Assembly: GCF_014212135.1 (NCBI RefSeq)
Contig: NZ_JACJVQ010000032.1
Location: 62,001 to 126,000, forward strand
From: Cohnella thailandensis
GTDB taxonomy: Bacteria; Bacillota; Bacilli; Paenibacillales; Paenibacillaceae
DNA length: 64,000 bases
Reading direction: 5' to 3'
Shown here: in pieces, positions 1 through 7,686 of the stretch
How the letters are laid out: every line of letters begins with the position of its first letter
How positions within the stretch are numbered: position 1 is the first letter of the stretch
The notes under the pieces: model-generated
Seen by the model: only the letters and a program-made list of their open reading frames with translations
Databases searched by the model: none
What the model was told of the DNA's origin: nothing
Made by a program: the position numbers and the translations under genes

Positions 1-2
1 TG

Positions 3-1184
3 ATGATCGACCTCCAGGGTAGAGCCGTACTGGTGGACTTCGGCATCGCGAGAAGGTATCGGGCGGAAGCGGCAACGGACACGACGAGGCTCGTCACGCC
101 CGGTTTTGCCGCGCCCGAACAGCTTCGGGGCGCGCAATCCGACGAGCGCACCGACTTGTACGGATTGGGAGCGCTCGTTTATTATTTGCTGTCGGGCGGC
201 GAGCTGGCTTCCCACGGGTATCGGCCCGATGCCTGTAACAAGGACGTTCCGCGCCGGTTCCGGGACCTGCTCGCCCAGCTGCTGGCCGTAAGGCCTTCCC
301 ATCGGCCGGCGAGCGCTCAACGGCTGCTCGGCGAACTTCGGGGCTATCTCCCCGCGTCAAGTTCGATAAAGAAGGACATCTTTAGAAGAGAAGATCTCCA
401 GCCGCGGAATAGGCAAACGGCGGGTTGCGGCTCCAAGATCGTGGCCGTCGTCTCGGCTTATCCGGGGGCCGGAGCGTCTTTTGTCACCCTGTCGTTATCG
501 TCCCGATTGACGGCTTTATCGGCTCCGCATTCCGTCGTCGAGTGTCCGGGGGGAGATCCCGAGATGTTCTCCTGGCTGGACGGGGAACGGCGCATGCCCG
601 CCAGATCGGCGTTCTGCGATCCTTCCGGCGTTCTGCCCTTCGCTCCCTGCTGGAGACAGGGAAGGGCGGCGTACTATCCGCTTAACCCGGAGGACGGCTC
701 GCGAAGACCGCCCGAGCCTGCGTTCGCGGAATGGCTGCGCAGGCTCGACGGCCGTATCGTTCTGCTTGACGTCTCCAGCCGTTGGGAGAATCCCGCCGTC
801 GAAGAATGGGTCGCCGCCAACGCGGATTGTTTCCTGTTCGTCGCGGATTCGCTTCCCTTGCGGTGGAACGTTCGAAGGCAGCGAACGCTGCTCCGAATCC
901 GGGAGCATGCCCGCATGCGGGGAGCGGAATCGGCATGGATCGCGAATCGGGACCTTCGGTTCGGAGGCAGGGACGAGTGGATCGGGATGCTGCCGGAGCT
1001 TCCGCTGTTCTCCTTGCCGGACGTGAATTATTCCGATGTGGTCCGGTCTCTATGGAAGGGAGAGCACCCGCCGCTCGAGAAGACAACGACCGCCCCGATC
1101 GACCGTTTCCTCGAGCGTCTCTGGGAGGATCGGCCTATTGGCGATCGGCGGCCTTCCCGGATATCCAAAGGTTGGCATCGATGA
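3..1184 (+). CDS. Ser/Thr protein kinase C-lobe fused to a degenerate P-loop domain (5' end outside window)
   Basis: The frame is open to the window edge and begins inside a eukaryotic-type protein kinase: VDFGIAR (the DFG magnesium loop, fragment residues 11-17), GFAAPEQ (APE motif, about 34-40) and DLYGLGALVYYLLSG (helix F, about 51-65). The catalytic HRD loop and N-lobe must lie upstream. From about residue 142 a second domain starts with KIVAVVSAYPGAGASF, which resembles the nucleotide-binding strand of MinD/CpaE-type ATPases but lacks the lysine of a Walker A motif. No membrane segment is visible. The second domain may be a receiver or scaffold rather than an ATPase (inference). The stop is followed by a 198-base gap before a two-component system. 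Kinase identity is firm; the role of the fusion is unknown. Confidence 0.75.
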   Translation: MIDLQGRAVLVDFGIARRYRAEAATDTTRLVTPGFAAPEQLRGAQSDERTDLYGLGALVYYLLSGGELASHGYRPDACNKDVPRRFRDLLAQLLAVRPSHRPASAQRLLGELRGYLPASSSIKKDIFRREDLQPRNRQTAGCGSKIVAVVSAYPGAGASFVTLSLSSRLTALSAPHSVVECPGGDPEMFSWLDGERRMPARSAFCDPSGVLPFAPCWRQGRAAYYPLNPEDGSRRPPEPAFAEWLRRLDGRIVLLDVSSRWENPAVEEWVAANADCFLFVADSLPLRWNVRRQRTLLRIREHARMRGAESAWIANRDLRFGGRDEWIGMLPELPLFSLPDVNYSDVVRSLWKGEHPPLEKTTTAPIDRFLERLWEDRPIGDRRPSRISKGWHR

Positions 1185-1200
1185 AATAAGACAGGCATGA

Positions 1201-1279
1201 TACAATGGAGTGAAGAACTTCTTCGCATTTCTTAAATTGGATGCTCCTTCGCAAGAGGTCTTGGGTCTGTCGACCCAAG
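1201..1279 (+). promoter_or_regulatory. Possible promoter and leader hairpin before the two-component operon
   Basis: An extended -10-like TGaTACAAT ends at 1206 without a good -35. Downstream, CTTGGGT (1260-1266) pairs with ACCCAAG (1273-1279), and the outer GAGG (1255-1258) can pair with CCTC (1282-1285). No T-run follows, so this is a leader hairpin rather than a clear terminator. Weak evidence. Confidence 0.3.
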
Positions 1280-1382
1280 GGCCTCCAGCGCTTCAAATCG
1301 CGTAAGCGCAGTTCCGCGAGGAGCCGTATCGGAGCGATGGGCGCTTCGAATCCTAAAGCAACCGAAGACGATGAGGTGAATC

Positions 1383-2078
1383 ATGAGCGAGAATATATTG
1401 ATTATCGAAGATGAAGACGGCATCGCCCGCATCCTTCAGCTCGAGCTTGAGCACGAGGGCTACACGGTCGGACGAGCCAAGGACGGGCGTACCGGCTTGG
1501 AGATGGCGACCGCGGGCGGCTGGGATCTGATGCTGCTGGACGTGATGCTTCCCGGCTTGAACGGCATCGAGGTGCTGCGGAGAATTCGTCAGAACGATCA
1601 GGCGACCCCGGTCATCCTGTTGACGGCCCGGGATACGGTGCCGGACAAGGTCAGCGGCTTCGAGCACGGGGCGAACGATTACGTGACGAAGCCCTTCGCG
1701 ATGGAAGAGCTTCTGGCGCGGGTAAGAAACCTGTTGCGCATCTTCAAGGCTTCCCGCGAAGGGGAGAGCGAAGACGTCATTCGTATCGGAGATTTGACCA
1801 TCGAGCTGATGACGCGGAAGGTGTTCCGCAAGGATCATGCGATCGATCTGACGCCGCGAGAGTTCGAGCTGTTATTATACCTGGCCAGGCATAAGAACGA
1901 GGAGAAGACCCGCGAGGAGATTCTCTCGGACGTATGGGGATACGAATATATCGGAGACACGAACGTCGTGGACGTCTATATACGTTACCTGCGCCAGAAG
2001 ATGGACAAAGGCTACCGGCATAAGCTTCTTCACACGGTTAGAGGCGTCGGGTATATGGTGAAGGAGCCCGATGCATGA
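1383..2078 (+). CDS. OmpR/PhoB-family response regulator (ArlR-like)
   Basis: 231 residues, the usual OmpR length. The receiver domain (about 1-120) has the acidic pair D10/E11, phospho-acceptor D53 in LLDVMLPG, T81 and K103 in KPF. The C-terminal winged-helix DNA-binding domain (about 130-228) has the typical DLTPREFELLLYLARH and VDVYIRYLRQKMD segments. It would be phosphorylated by the histidine kinase encoded next, whose start overlaps this stop by four bases (ATGA), so the pair is translationally coupled. The start ATG follows GAGGTG. Sequence similarity of the partner kinase suggests the ArlRS/YkoGH branch; the stimulus and regulon cannot be read from the DNA. Confidence 0.93.
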   Translation: MSENILIIEDEDGIARILQLELEHEGYTVGRAKDGRTGLEMATAGGWDLMLLDVMLPGLNGIEVLRRIRQNDQATPVILLTARDTVPDKVSGFEHGANDYVTKPFAMEELLARVRNLLRIFKASREGESEDVIRIGDLTIELMTRKVFRKDHAIDLTPREFELLLYLARHKNEEKTREEILSDVWGYEYIGDTNVVDVYIRYLRQKMDKGYRHKLLHTVRGVGYMVKEPDA

Positions 2079-3436
2079 CGCTTCGCTCTCGGTTTACGCT
2101 TTTTACCGTATTCTGGTTAATCTTCATCCTTATTCTTTATAATATCTTCGTCTATTTCTTCGTGATTCGGGTAACGACGCGAGGAGAGATGCAGATTATG
2201 GCGAATAAGACCGATCTGGTCGTGGAGACGCTGCGGAAGGACGAGATGAACGGGATCGCCGATACGAAGCTGCTCAGCGACATGTATAATGCCAACGAGA
2301 TCCTTCGCATCGTCAACAAGAACATGGAAGTCGTCAACATCGTCGGCATCGACAAGGAGCTTAAATCCATTACTCCGGTCATCAGCAACGTCACTCGCTC
2401 CGAGACGGTGAGAATCAGCGGCCAGCGGGTTCTCATCTATTCGGAGCCGCTTTATTACCATGACGAGCTGATCGGCGTCGTGGAGGGGATCAGGCGGCTG
2501 ACGGTGCTGGACGGGTATCTTCAGATTCTTGTCGGCGCTCTGAGCGCGACGAGCGTGGGAGCCGTCGTTTTCGCCATCTTCGGAACGTATTGGTTCACCT
2601 CCCGGTTGACGGGGCCGATCGGCCAGATGGTCCAAACGATGAAGGAGATCGACCGAAGCGGGAAGCTGCACCAGGTGAAGCTGGGCAGGGAAGAGTCGAT
2701 CGAGCTGCAGCAGCTCATTCGGGCGTTTAACCAGATGATCGACCGGCTGGACCGGACGATCGAGCGCCAGAAGCAATTCGTCGCCGACGCCTCGCACGAG
2801 CTGAAGACGCCGCTGACGGTCATCGGCAGCTATGCCGATCTGCTGAAGCGATGGGGCAAGGACAACAACGAGATTCGCGACGAAGCCATCGAAGCGATCG
2901 CGAACGAGACGGAGAGGCTGAAGAAGCTGACCCATTCGATGCTGACGCTGGCCGAAGCCGAACAGGACGATTGGCTTCAAGTGGAGCGATTCAACGTCGC
3001 CGCCGTTCTCAAAGAGCTGGCGAACGTTCTCAGCACGACTTTCCAACGCGAGATCCGAGTACACTCTCCGAACTCCAACATCATCATGTTGGGAGATAAG
3101 GATAAGATCCGGCAGCTCGTTCAAATTCTGATCGACAACGCGCTGAAGTACAGCAAGGAGCCCGTCGACGTCCGAATCCGGCTGGATCGCAATCTCGTGA
3201 AGCTGGAAGTAACCGACTACGGAATGGGCATCGCCGAGAGCGAAATTCCTTTCCTGTTCGAGAGATTCTACCGGGTGGACGAGGCAAGGCATCGTTCGAC
3301 CGGGGGAAGCGGGCTTGGGCTCTCGATCGCCAAAAAAATCGTCGACGTGCATGGCGGACATGTCGAAGTGTTCAGCAAGATCGGCGTAGGGACGACGATC
3401 GTGATTCAATTCCCGAGGAACCTTCATCTATCCTAG
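2075..3436 (+). CDS. Membrane sensor histidine kinase (ArlS-like)
   Basis: 453 residues. TM1 about 8-28, an extracytoplasmic sensor of about 120 residues, TM2 about 150-172, then a HAMP linker (about 173-227). The HisKA dimerisation helix has H241 in ASHELKTPLTVIGS. The ATPase domain shows the N box (ILIDNALKYS), G1 (DYGMGI), F box (FLFERFYR) and G2 (GGSGLGLSI). The stretch RWGK followed by ETERLKKLTHSMLTLAE is typical of ArlS and YkoH. It autophosphorylates at H241 and passes phosphate to the response regulator upstream. A 10-bp inverted repeat follows the stop, ending the operon. Confidence 0.92.
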   Translation: MTLRSRFTLFTVFWLIFILILYNIFVYFFVIRVTTRGEMQIMANKTDLVVETLRKDEMNGIADTKLLSDMYNANEILRIVNKNMEVVNIVGIDKELKSITPVISNVTRSETVRISGQRVLIYSEPLYYHDELIGVVEGIRRLTVLDGYLQILVGALSATSVGAVVFAIFGTYWFTSRLTGPIGQMVQTMKEIDRSGKLHQVKLGREESIELQQLIRAFNQMIDRLDRTIERQKQFVADASHELKTPLTVIGSYADLLKRWGKDNNEIRDEAIEAIANETERLKKLTHSMLTLAEAEQDDWLQVERFNVAAVLKELANVLSTTFQREIRVHSPNSNIIMLGDKDKIRQLVQILIDNALKYSKEPVDVRIRLDRNLVKLEVTDYGMGIAESEIPFLFERFYRVDEARHRSTGGSGLGLSIAKKIVDVHGGHVEVFSKIGVGTTIVIQFPRNLHLS

Positions 3437-3437
3437 T

Positions 3438-3478
3438 CAAGAACCGGCTCTCCCGAACGATGGGATGACCGGTTCTTG
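3438..3478 (+). terminator. Hairpin after the two-component operon
   Basis: CAAGAACCGG (3438-3447) and CCGGTTCTTG (3469-3478) are perfect 10-bp arms with a 21-base loop right after the kinase stop. The T-tract is weak, so termination efficiency is uncertain. Confidence 0.55.
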
Positions 3479-3501
3479 TCATGAGGATTACTCGACAACG
3501 C

Positions 3502-3529
3502 TTGCTCCGAGGACGCAACTCCTTATAAT
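3502..3529 (+). promoter_or_regulatory. Candidate sigma-A promoter for the hydrolase/GNAT pair
   Basis: TTGCTC (3502-3507), 16-base spacer, TATAAT (3524-3529). The -10 is a perfect match. Predicted transcription start near 3536 leaves a leader of about 20 bases containing the ribosome binding site. Confidence 0.5.
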
Positions 3530-3555
3530 AAGGGGAGAGAAAGGATGGATGACCG

Positions 3556-4413
3556 TTGAAAATGAGAGTATCTTCCGTGCAATTCGAGCTTAAGGACGCG
3601 GATAGCTTCGAGCAATGGGCGGAGCAAGTCGCCCACTACGTCAGGAACGCATCCGAGTACGGGGCCAAGTTCGTCCTGTTCCCCGAATTCATCACGACGC
3701 CTCTTCTAGCCATTGGAGACACGAGCGGCAAAGGGCGGCCGATTACCGCGCTTCCGCAATATACGGATCGCTATATCGAGCTCTTTGCCGATCTTGCGCG
3801 CGAATACGACATGTATCTCATCGGAGGAACGCACGTTACCCAGCGGGGGGATCGCCTTCGGAATACGGCTTTCTTGTTCGCGCCGGACGGGCGGCAATTC
3901 ACCCAGGATAAAATCCACATTACTCCTTCGGAGAGGGAAGAATGGAACGTCACCGGCGGAGAAGGCGTGGCGACATTCGATACGGAATACGGACGCATCG
4001 CCGTACTCACTTGCTACGACATCGAATTTCCCGAGATCGTGCGCATGGTCAGGGCGAAGGGGGCGGACGTCATCTTCTGTCCTTCCTGCACGGACGACCG
4101 GCACGGCTTCTACCGCGTGCGGTACTGCTGCCATGCCCGCGCGGTCGAGAACCAGGTTTACATCGTGACGACGGGAACGGTCGGCTCCCTGCGCAAGGTC
4201 GACTTCATGAGAGCGAACTACGGGCAAGCGGCCGTCCTTACGCCGAACGATATTCCTTTCCCCCCGCGAGGAATTCTATGCGAGGGCGAGATCAACGCGG
4301 ATATGCTCATCACCGCGGATCTGGACCTGTCCCTGCTTGAAGACGTGCGCAAGGCCGGCTCCGTGACGACATGGCGGGACCGCCGCACCGATCTGTATAC
4401 GGATTGGGTTTGA
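3556..4413 (+). CDS. Carbon-nitrogen hydrolase (nitrilase superfamily)
   Basis: 285 residues covering one nitrilase-fold domain. The catalytic triad can be read as Glu in LFPEFITTP (about residue 43), Lys in DKIHITPSE (about 119) and Cys in LTCYDIEFPEIV (about 154). Members hydrolyse nitriles or amides; the substrate here is unknown. The likely start is the TTG at 3556, 11 bases after AAAGGA; an in-frame ATG at 3562 is further from that site. Together with the GNAT gene 22 bases downstream it forms an operon, and the same two domains are commonly found fused in one polypeptide in other bacteria, which suggests the products act together. Confidence 0.88.
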   Translation: MKMRVSSVQFELKDADSFEQWAEQVAHYVRNASEYGAKFVLFPEFITTPLLAIGDTSGKGRPITALPQYTDRYIELFADLAREYDMYLIGGTHVTQRGDRLRNTAFLFAPDGRQFTQDKIHITPSEREEWNVTGGEGVATFDTEYGRIAVLTCYDIEFPEIVRMVRAKGADVIFCPSCTDDRHGFYRVRYCCHARAVENQVYIVTTGTVGSLRKVDFMRANYGQAAVLTPNDIPFPPRGILCEGEINADMLITADLDLSLLEDVRKAGSVTTWRDRRTDLYTDWV

Positions 4414-4435
4414 TCGCGGCGTAGGAGGACTAATC

Positions 4436-5098
4436 ATGTATAAGCAATGGATCGCCACCGACGGGCAGAGGTTCGCTCCGGCCGTTATCCGCAACTATGC
4501 GAAGGACGATTTTGCCGGATTGATCGAGGTGCAGGCGCTTAGCTTTCCTCCGCCATTCCCTTCGGAGCTATGGTGGAACGAGGAGCAATTGGAGGAACAC
4601 GTCGCGCGGTTTCCGGAAGGGGCGCTATGCGCGGAGATGGACGGGCGAATCGTCGGCTCCATGACCGCCCTTCGCCGGACGTTTCGCGACGGGGATTGCC
4701 ATGATTGGGCGTCCGTCACCGACAACGGATACATTCGTTGCCATGAGCCGGAGGGGGATACCCTTTATGTCGTCGATATATGCGTGGCGCCCGCCTATCG
4801 CCGCTTCGGCTTCGGCAAGTGGCTAATGCAATCGATGTACGAGACGGTCGTACATCTGGGCTGCGCGCGGTTGTTAGGCGGGGGGCGCATGCCGGGCTAT
4901 CGTCTCGTCGCCGATCGATACTCTCCGGAAGAGTACTTGGAGCAGGTAGTTTCGGGTGAGCGGAAGGATCCGGTTTTATCCTTCCTGCTAAGCTGCGGAA
5001 GAACGCCGGCGGGAGTCGTTCGCCATTATCTCGACGACCGGGATTCTTGCGACAACGCGGCCTTGATGGAATGGCGCAACCCGTTCCTGAGTCGGTGA
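4436..5098 (+). CDS. GNAT-family N-acetyltransferase
   Basis: 220 residues. The acetyl-CoA binding core is visible as VVDICVAPAYRRFGFGKWLMQSMYE (motif A with R-x-x-G-x-G around residues 112-134). N-terminal part starts RNYAKDDFAGLIEVQALSFPPPFP, the usual first strand and helix of the fold. TAGGAGGA lies eight bases before the ATG. It follows the nitrilase-family gene in the same direction and probably shares its promoter. Its stop is only 15 bases from the stop of the convergent small membrane-protein gene. The acetyl acceptor is unknown. Confidence 0.85.
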   Translation: MYKQWIATDGQRFAPAVIRNYAKDDFAGLIEVQALSFPPPFPSELWWNEEQLEEHVARFPEGALCAEMDGRIVGSMTALRRTFRDGDCHDWASVTDNGYIRCHEPEGDTLYVVDICVAPAYRRFGFGKWLMQSMYETVVHLGCARLLGGGRMPGYRLVADRYSPEEYLEQVVSGERKDPVLSFLLSCGRTPAGVVRHYLDDRDSCDNAALMEWRNPFLSR

Positions 5099-5113
5099 TC
5101 GGTAACGAGAAAC

Positions 5114-5314
5114 TTAAGTAAATAGAATATCCAGCAGGAATCCCACGACGCTCAGAGACAGGTTGAACCAGCCTGTTATCCGGGCGGTTTTTTTTTCCCG
5201 TTGCATGTTTTTTTTCGAGTATTCCTTTACATCGATTATGAGCAGCAGGAAGCCGCTTGCAAAACAGATAAATATCGCATAGCCGTAATAACTACTCGTA
5301 AGCGTGTCGCCCAT
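5114..5314 (-). CDS. Small two-helix membrane protein of the ger operon (CLC_0170-like)
   Basis: 66 residues with two hydrophobic segments: about 10-27 (YYGYAIFICFASGFLLLIID) and about 49-65 (NLSLSVVGFLLDILF), separated by a very basic stretch (KEYSKKNMQREKKTA). AAAGGAGG precedes the ATG. It is the last gene of the germinant-receptor operon. Small membrane proteins of this kind often end ger operons in Bacillales and Clostridia, and by position it may be an accessory (D-type) subunit; that role is an inference. The family name is from memory and should be treated as tentative. Confidence 0.7.
   Translation of the reverse strand: MGDTLTSSYYGYAIFICFASGFLLLIIDVKEYSKKNMQREKKTARITGWFNLSLSVVGFLLDILFT
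5166..5196 (+). terminator. Intrinsic terminator inside the convergent gene
   Basis: AACC (5166-5169) and GCC (5171-5173) pair with GGC (5183-5185) and GGTT (5186-5189) with one bulged A, followed by a run of nine T to 5196. It would stop plus-strand transcription from the hydrolase/GNAT operon about 70 bases after its last stop, but it lies in the antisense strand of the small membrane-protein gene, where the T-run reads as lysine codons. Confidence 0.6.
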
Positions 5315-5354
5315 GGTTGATCGAAGACCTCCTTTAACCGGGTCGGGCCGATTC

Positions 5355-6593
5355 TTATCTCGCTTTCATTCCTACGCGCCTTACGCGGACTTGCGTTATC
5401 ACTTCGAAGGAAGCGTCTTTGTAGATCTCTTGCCATTTCTTCGCGCTTCGGACGTTCCGATTCCAATAACCCGGTTTCTTGGCGCGGACATACTCGCCGA
5501 AGCCGAATATATCGGAATCGAATTCCTGCGACTTGCGGATGAATTCCATGCCGAACCGGTTGGACGCTTCCGCCTCCGTCTGTTCGATCCGGCGAATGAT
5601 TTTAGGATCGTTGAGATTTAGGCTATCGCTCATCTTTTCCTCCAGATTGATGTCCAACGCGATATGAATCGTAAAATGCGGTCGGCCGTTCTGGAATCGA
5701 ACATCCAATTTGGATTTGCGATGAGTGGAGGCGATCATCACCGTCTCCTTCGTTCCGTCCAACTTGACGAACGCCCGGTATCCGGCGGGATTGATCCCTT
5801 TAATGGCCAAAAACGCGCCGATCTCCAGCGGCTTCGATACCCCGACCATTTTGGCTCCTTTAAAAAAGGCCAAGCCGCTGATCTCGACATTCTGTTCTTT
5901 TTTTAATTCCACGTACGGAAGAAAACCTTCTTGTCCTTTCTTGGAGGTGTTGCTCCAGTAAATGCCGATGAAATCCTTCGGGAATTTGCCCATTCGAATC
6001 GCTTCCTCTACCGTTGTCATCAGATAGAGAGTAGGCACCCTCTCCAGCTTCGGGGCTGCCTCCATGAACGCCTTTGCTTTGCCCTTCGATACCACCATCC
6101 ATGCCATTCTCCGGACTTCCGAATTGCGGCGGAAATAATCGTTGATATTCTCCATGCCTCTGGCAGCCAAATCTTCCGAGACGACGATGACGCGCAAATG
6201 CCCGAAGAAAAGTCTGCTGGACATCTGCTGCTGCAAATTCATGAAGGCGTCGTCGACGGAATGTCCCACGACGTCGATGACCCATACCGTTTGTCCCCCG
6301 CCTCCCTTGCCCCCGCCGCCGCTCTCTCCGGGCCCCAAGGGAATCTTTCCCGGGATGGCGATTTGGACGCCTACGCGAATCATCTGTCCTTCCGGTACGG
6401 GGATGGTGTCTTTAATATGAGTAACCTCATCCTCGTCGTCCTCGTTTTCCTGGGATACCGAATCGATCGAAACGCCCAGAACGATGGCTCGCTCCTCGAT
6501 CTCCAGCCGATCCCAGCATCCCGTCAGGAGCGGAGCTATCATCGAGAGGACAAGGAGGCTTTTGACGAAGTTAGAGAGACGAACTTTCTCCAT
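5355..6593 (-). CDS. Ger(x)C family spore germination lipoprotein (C subunit)
   Basis: 412 residues. Signal peptide with lipobox: SLLVLSMIAPLLTGCWDRLEIEE, so Cys at about 26 is lipidated after cleavage. The motif CWDRLEIEERAIVLGVSID is the hallmark of GerAC/GerBC proteins, and the C-terminal part has the usual segment SQEFDSDIFGFGEYVRAKKPGYW. It sits on the outer face of the spore inner membrane and forms the germinant receptor with the A and B subunits encoded just upstream. Its first 23 bases overlap the end of the B-subunit gene, indicating coupled translation. A glycine- and glutamate-rich insert (GPGESGGGGKGGGG) near residue 93 is unusual for the family. Confidence 0.93.
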   Translation of the reverse strand: MEKVRLSNFVKSLLVLSMIAPLLTGCWDRLEIEERAIVLGVSIDSVSQENEDDEDEVTHIKDTIPVPEGQMIRVGVQIAIPGKIPLGPGESGGGGKGGGGQTVWVIDVVGHSVDDAFMNLQQQMSSRLFFGHLRVIVVSEDLAARGMENINDYFRRNSEVRRMAWMVVSKGKAKAFMEAAPKLERVPTLYLMTTVEEAIRMGKFPKDFIGIYWSNTSKKGQEGFLPYVELKKEQNVEISGLAFFKGAKMVGVSKPLEIGAFLAIKGINPAGYRAFVKLDGTKETVMIASTHRKSKLDVRFQNGRPHFTIHIALDINLEEKMSDSLNLNDPKIIRRIEQTEAEASNRFGMEFIRKSQEFDSDIFGFGEYVRAKKPGYWNRNVRSAKKWQEIYKDASFEVITQVRVRRVGMKAR

Positions 6594-7683
6594 GCCGTTT
6601 CCCTCTTTTCCCGCGCAGAATGGAGACGAGCAGCAGCAAGGCCGGATAACCGATCGTAAGGAACAACCCGATCCTTCCTACAATCTCGATGATATCGTAC
6701 ATATTCACGATGTTTTGCGGCAGCATCGCCATGACGAAGACGAACGGCAGCAAGAAGAAAGCGAACATCTTGTGTTCTTGGAGTCGAAGCAGCTGCCGGA
6801 GAGCATAAATGGTGAGAAAGTAACTGGACAACAGGGTCGTGAACACCGCGGTCACCCAGACGGCCAGAAATGCCGCATCAAGCCGTTCCAGAACGTTAGC
6901 CGGCAGGGACGTCGCTTTGGCCAGCTCCAGAGTGGGCCAAAGGAGCTGTTTGATCTCCTCGGCTCCGAATACGCTAACGGTCGCGGCGACGATGATCACG
7001 TATAAGCCTCCTGCGATCGTTAACCCGATTAGGCTTGAGATCATGGCCTTTTCCGGTCGACGCATGCGCGGAATGACAATGGTGAGAATGAACGATCCTT
7101 GAAGCAAAGCGGCGATCGTAATGACTCCGCCCAAGAAATCCTTCGGCTTGTTGCCCCAGATAGGCTGCAGATTGAGAACGTCTGCGTTTTTTAAGGAGAG
7201 CGCTACGATAAATAGAGCCGGCCACAATAGCAGCGGAAAATAAAAGAAGTGAATATAAGAGAAGGTGGCAATCGAATTGCGGGTGGAAATGGCGGCAAGC
7301 AATAGCATGACGATGACCGTGATCTCGACGGGGGTTTTCTTGAGGACCGAGGTCACGACGACCTCGCCGAATTCGCGTGCTGTAAGGGAGGTCAATACGG
7401 CAAAAAACGCGATAATGAGCATGCTTCCGATCCAAGCCGGCCACTTCCCGATCACCTGCTCGCTGTATTCCACTATCGATTGATGGGGGAATCTCATTCC
7501 GAGCACCGTGATTATGGACAATCCGGCAAAAGAAAGCAGCACCGCGACCAGGGTGACGAGCGGACCTCCCGAGTCTGCGGCTTCTACGGCGAATAGCGGA
7601 AGCGGTAGAACCCCTACCCCGATGATAGTGCTTACCAAGATAGAGGCGGTCTGGATGGCGGTTATCGAGCGGGGGTGCTCCAC
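6571..7683 (-). CDS. GerB family spore germination permease (B subunit)
   Basis: 370 residues, about ten transmembrane helices, APC-superfamily fold typical of GerAB (endospore germination permease, 350-370 residues). It starts SITAIQTASILVSTIIGVGVLPLPLF, the conserved first helix. The B subunit is held to bind the amino-acid or sugar germinant. The start is GTG at 7683, 10 bases after AAAAGGAG and three bases past the A-subunit stop; its 3' end overlaps the C-subunit gene. Gene order A-B-C is the classical one. Confidence 0.93.
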   Translation of the reverse strand: MEHPRSITAIQTASILVSTIIGVGVLPLPLFAVEAADSGGPLVTLVAVLLSFAGLSIITVLGMRFPHQSIVEYSEQVIGKWPAWIGSMLIIAFFAVLTSLTAREFGEVVVTSVLKKTPVEITVIVMLLLAAISTRNSIATFSYIHFFYFPLLLWPALFIVALSLKNADVLNLQPIWGNKPKDFLGGVITIAALLQGSFILTIVIPRMRRPEKAMISSLIGLTIAGGLYVIIVAATVSVFGAEEIKQLLWPTLELAKATSLPANVLERLDAAFLAVWVTAVFTTLLSSYFLTIYALRQLLRLQEHKMFAFFLLPFVFVMAMLPQNIVNMYDIIEIVGRIGLFLTIGYPALLLLVSILRGKRGKRHGESSSL

Positions 7684-7686
7684 GGG

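Noticed and set aside
2117..3427. 436-codon ORF on the minus strand
   Set aside because: Exactly antisense to the histidine kinase, with no motif and no ribosome binding site; a by-product of GC-rich codon bias.
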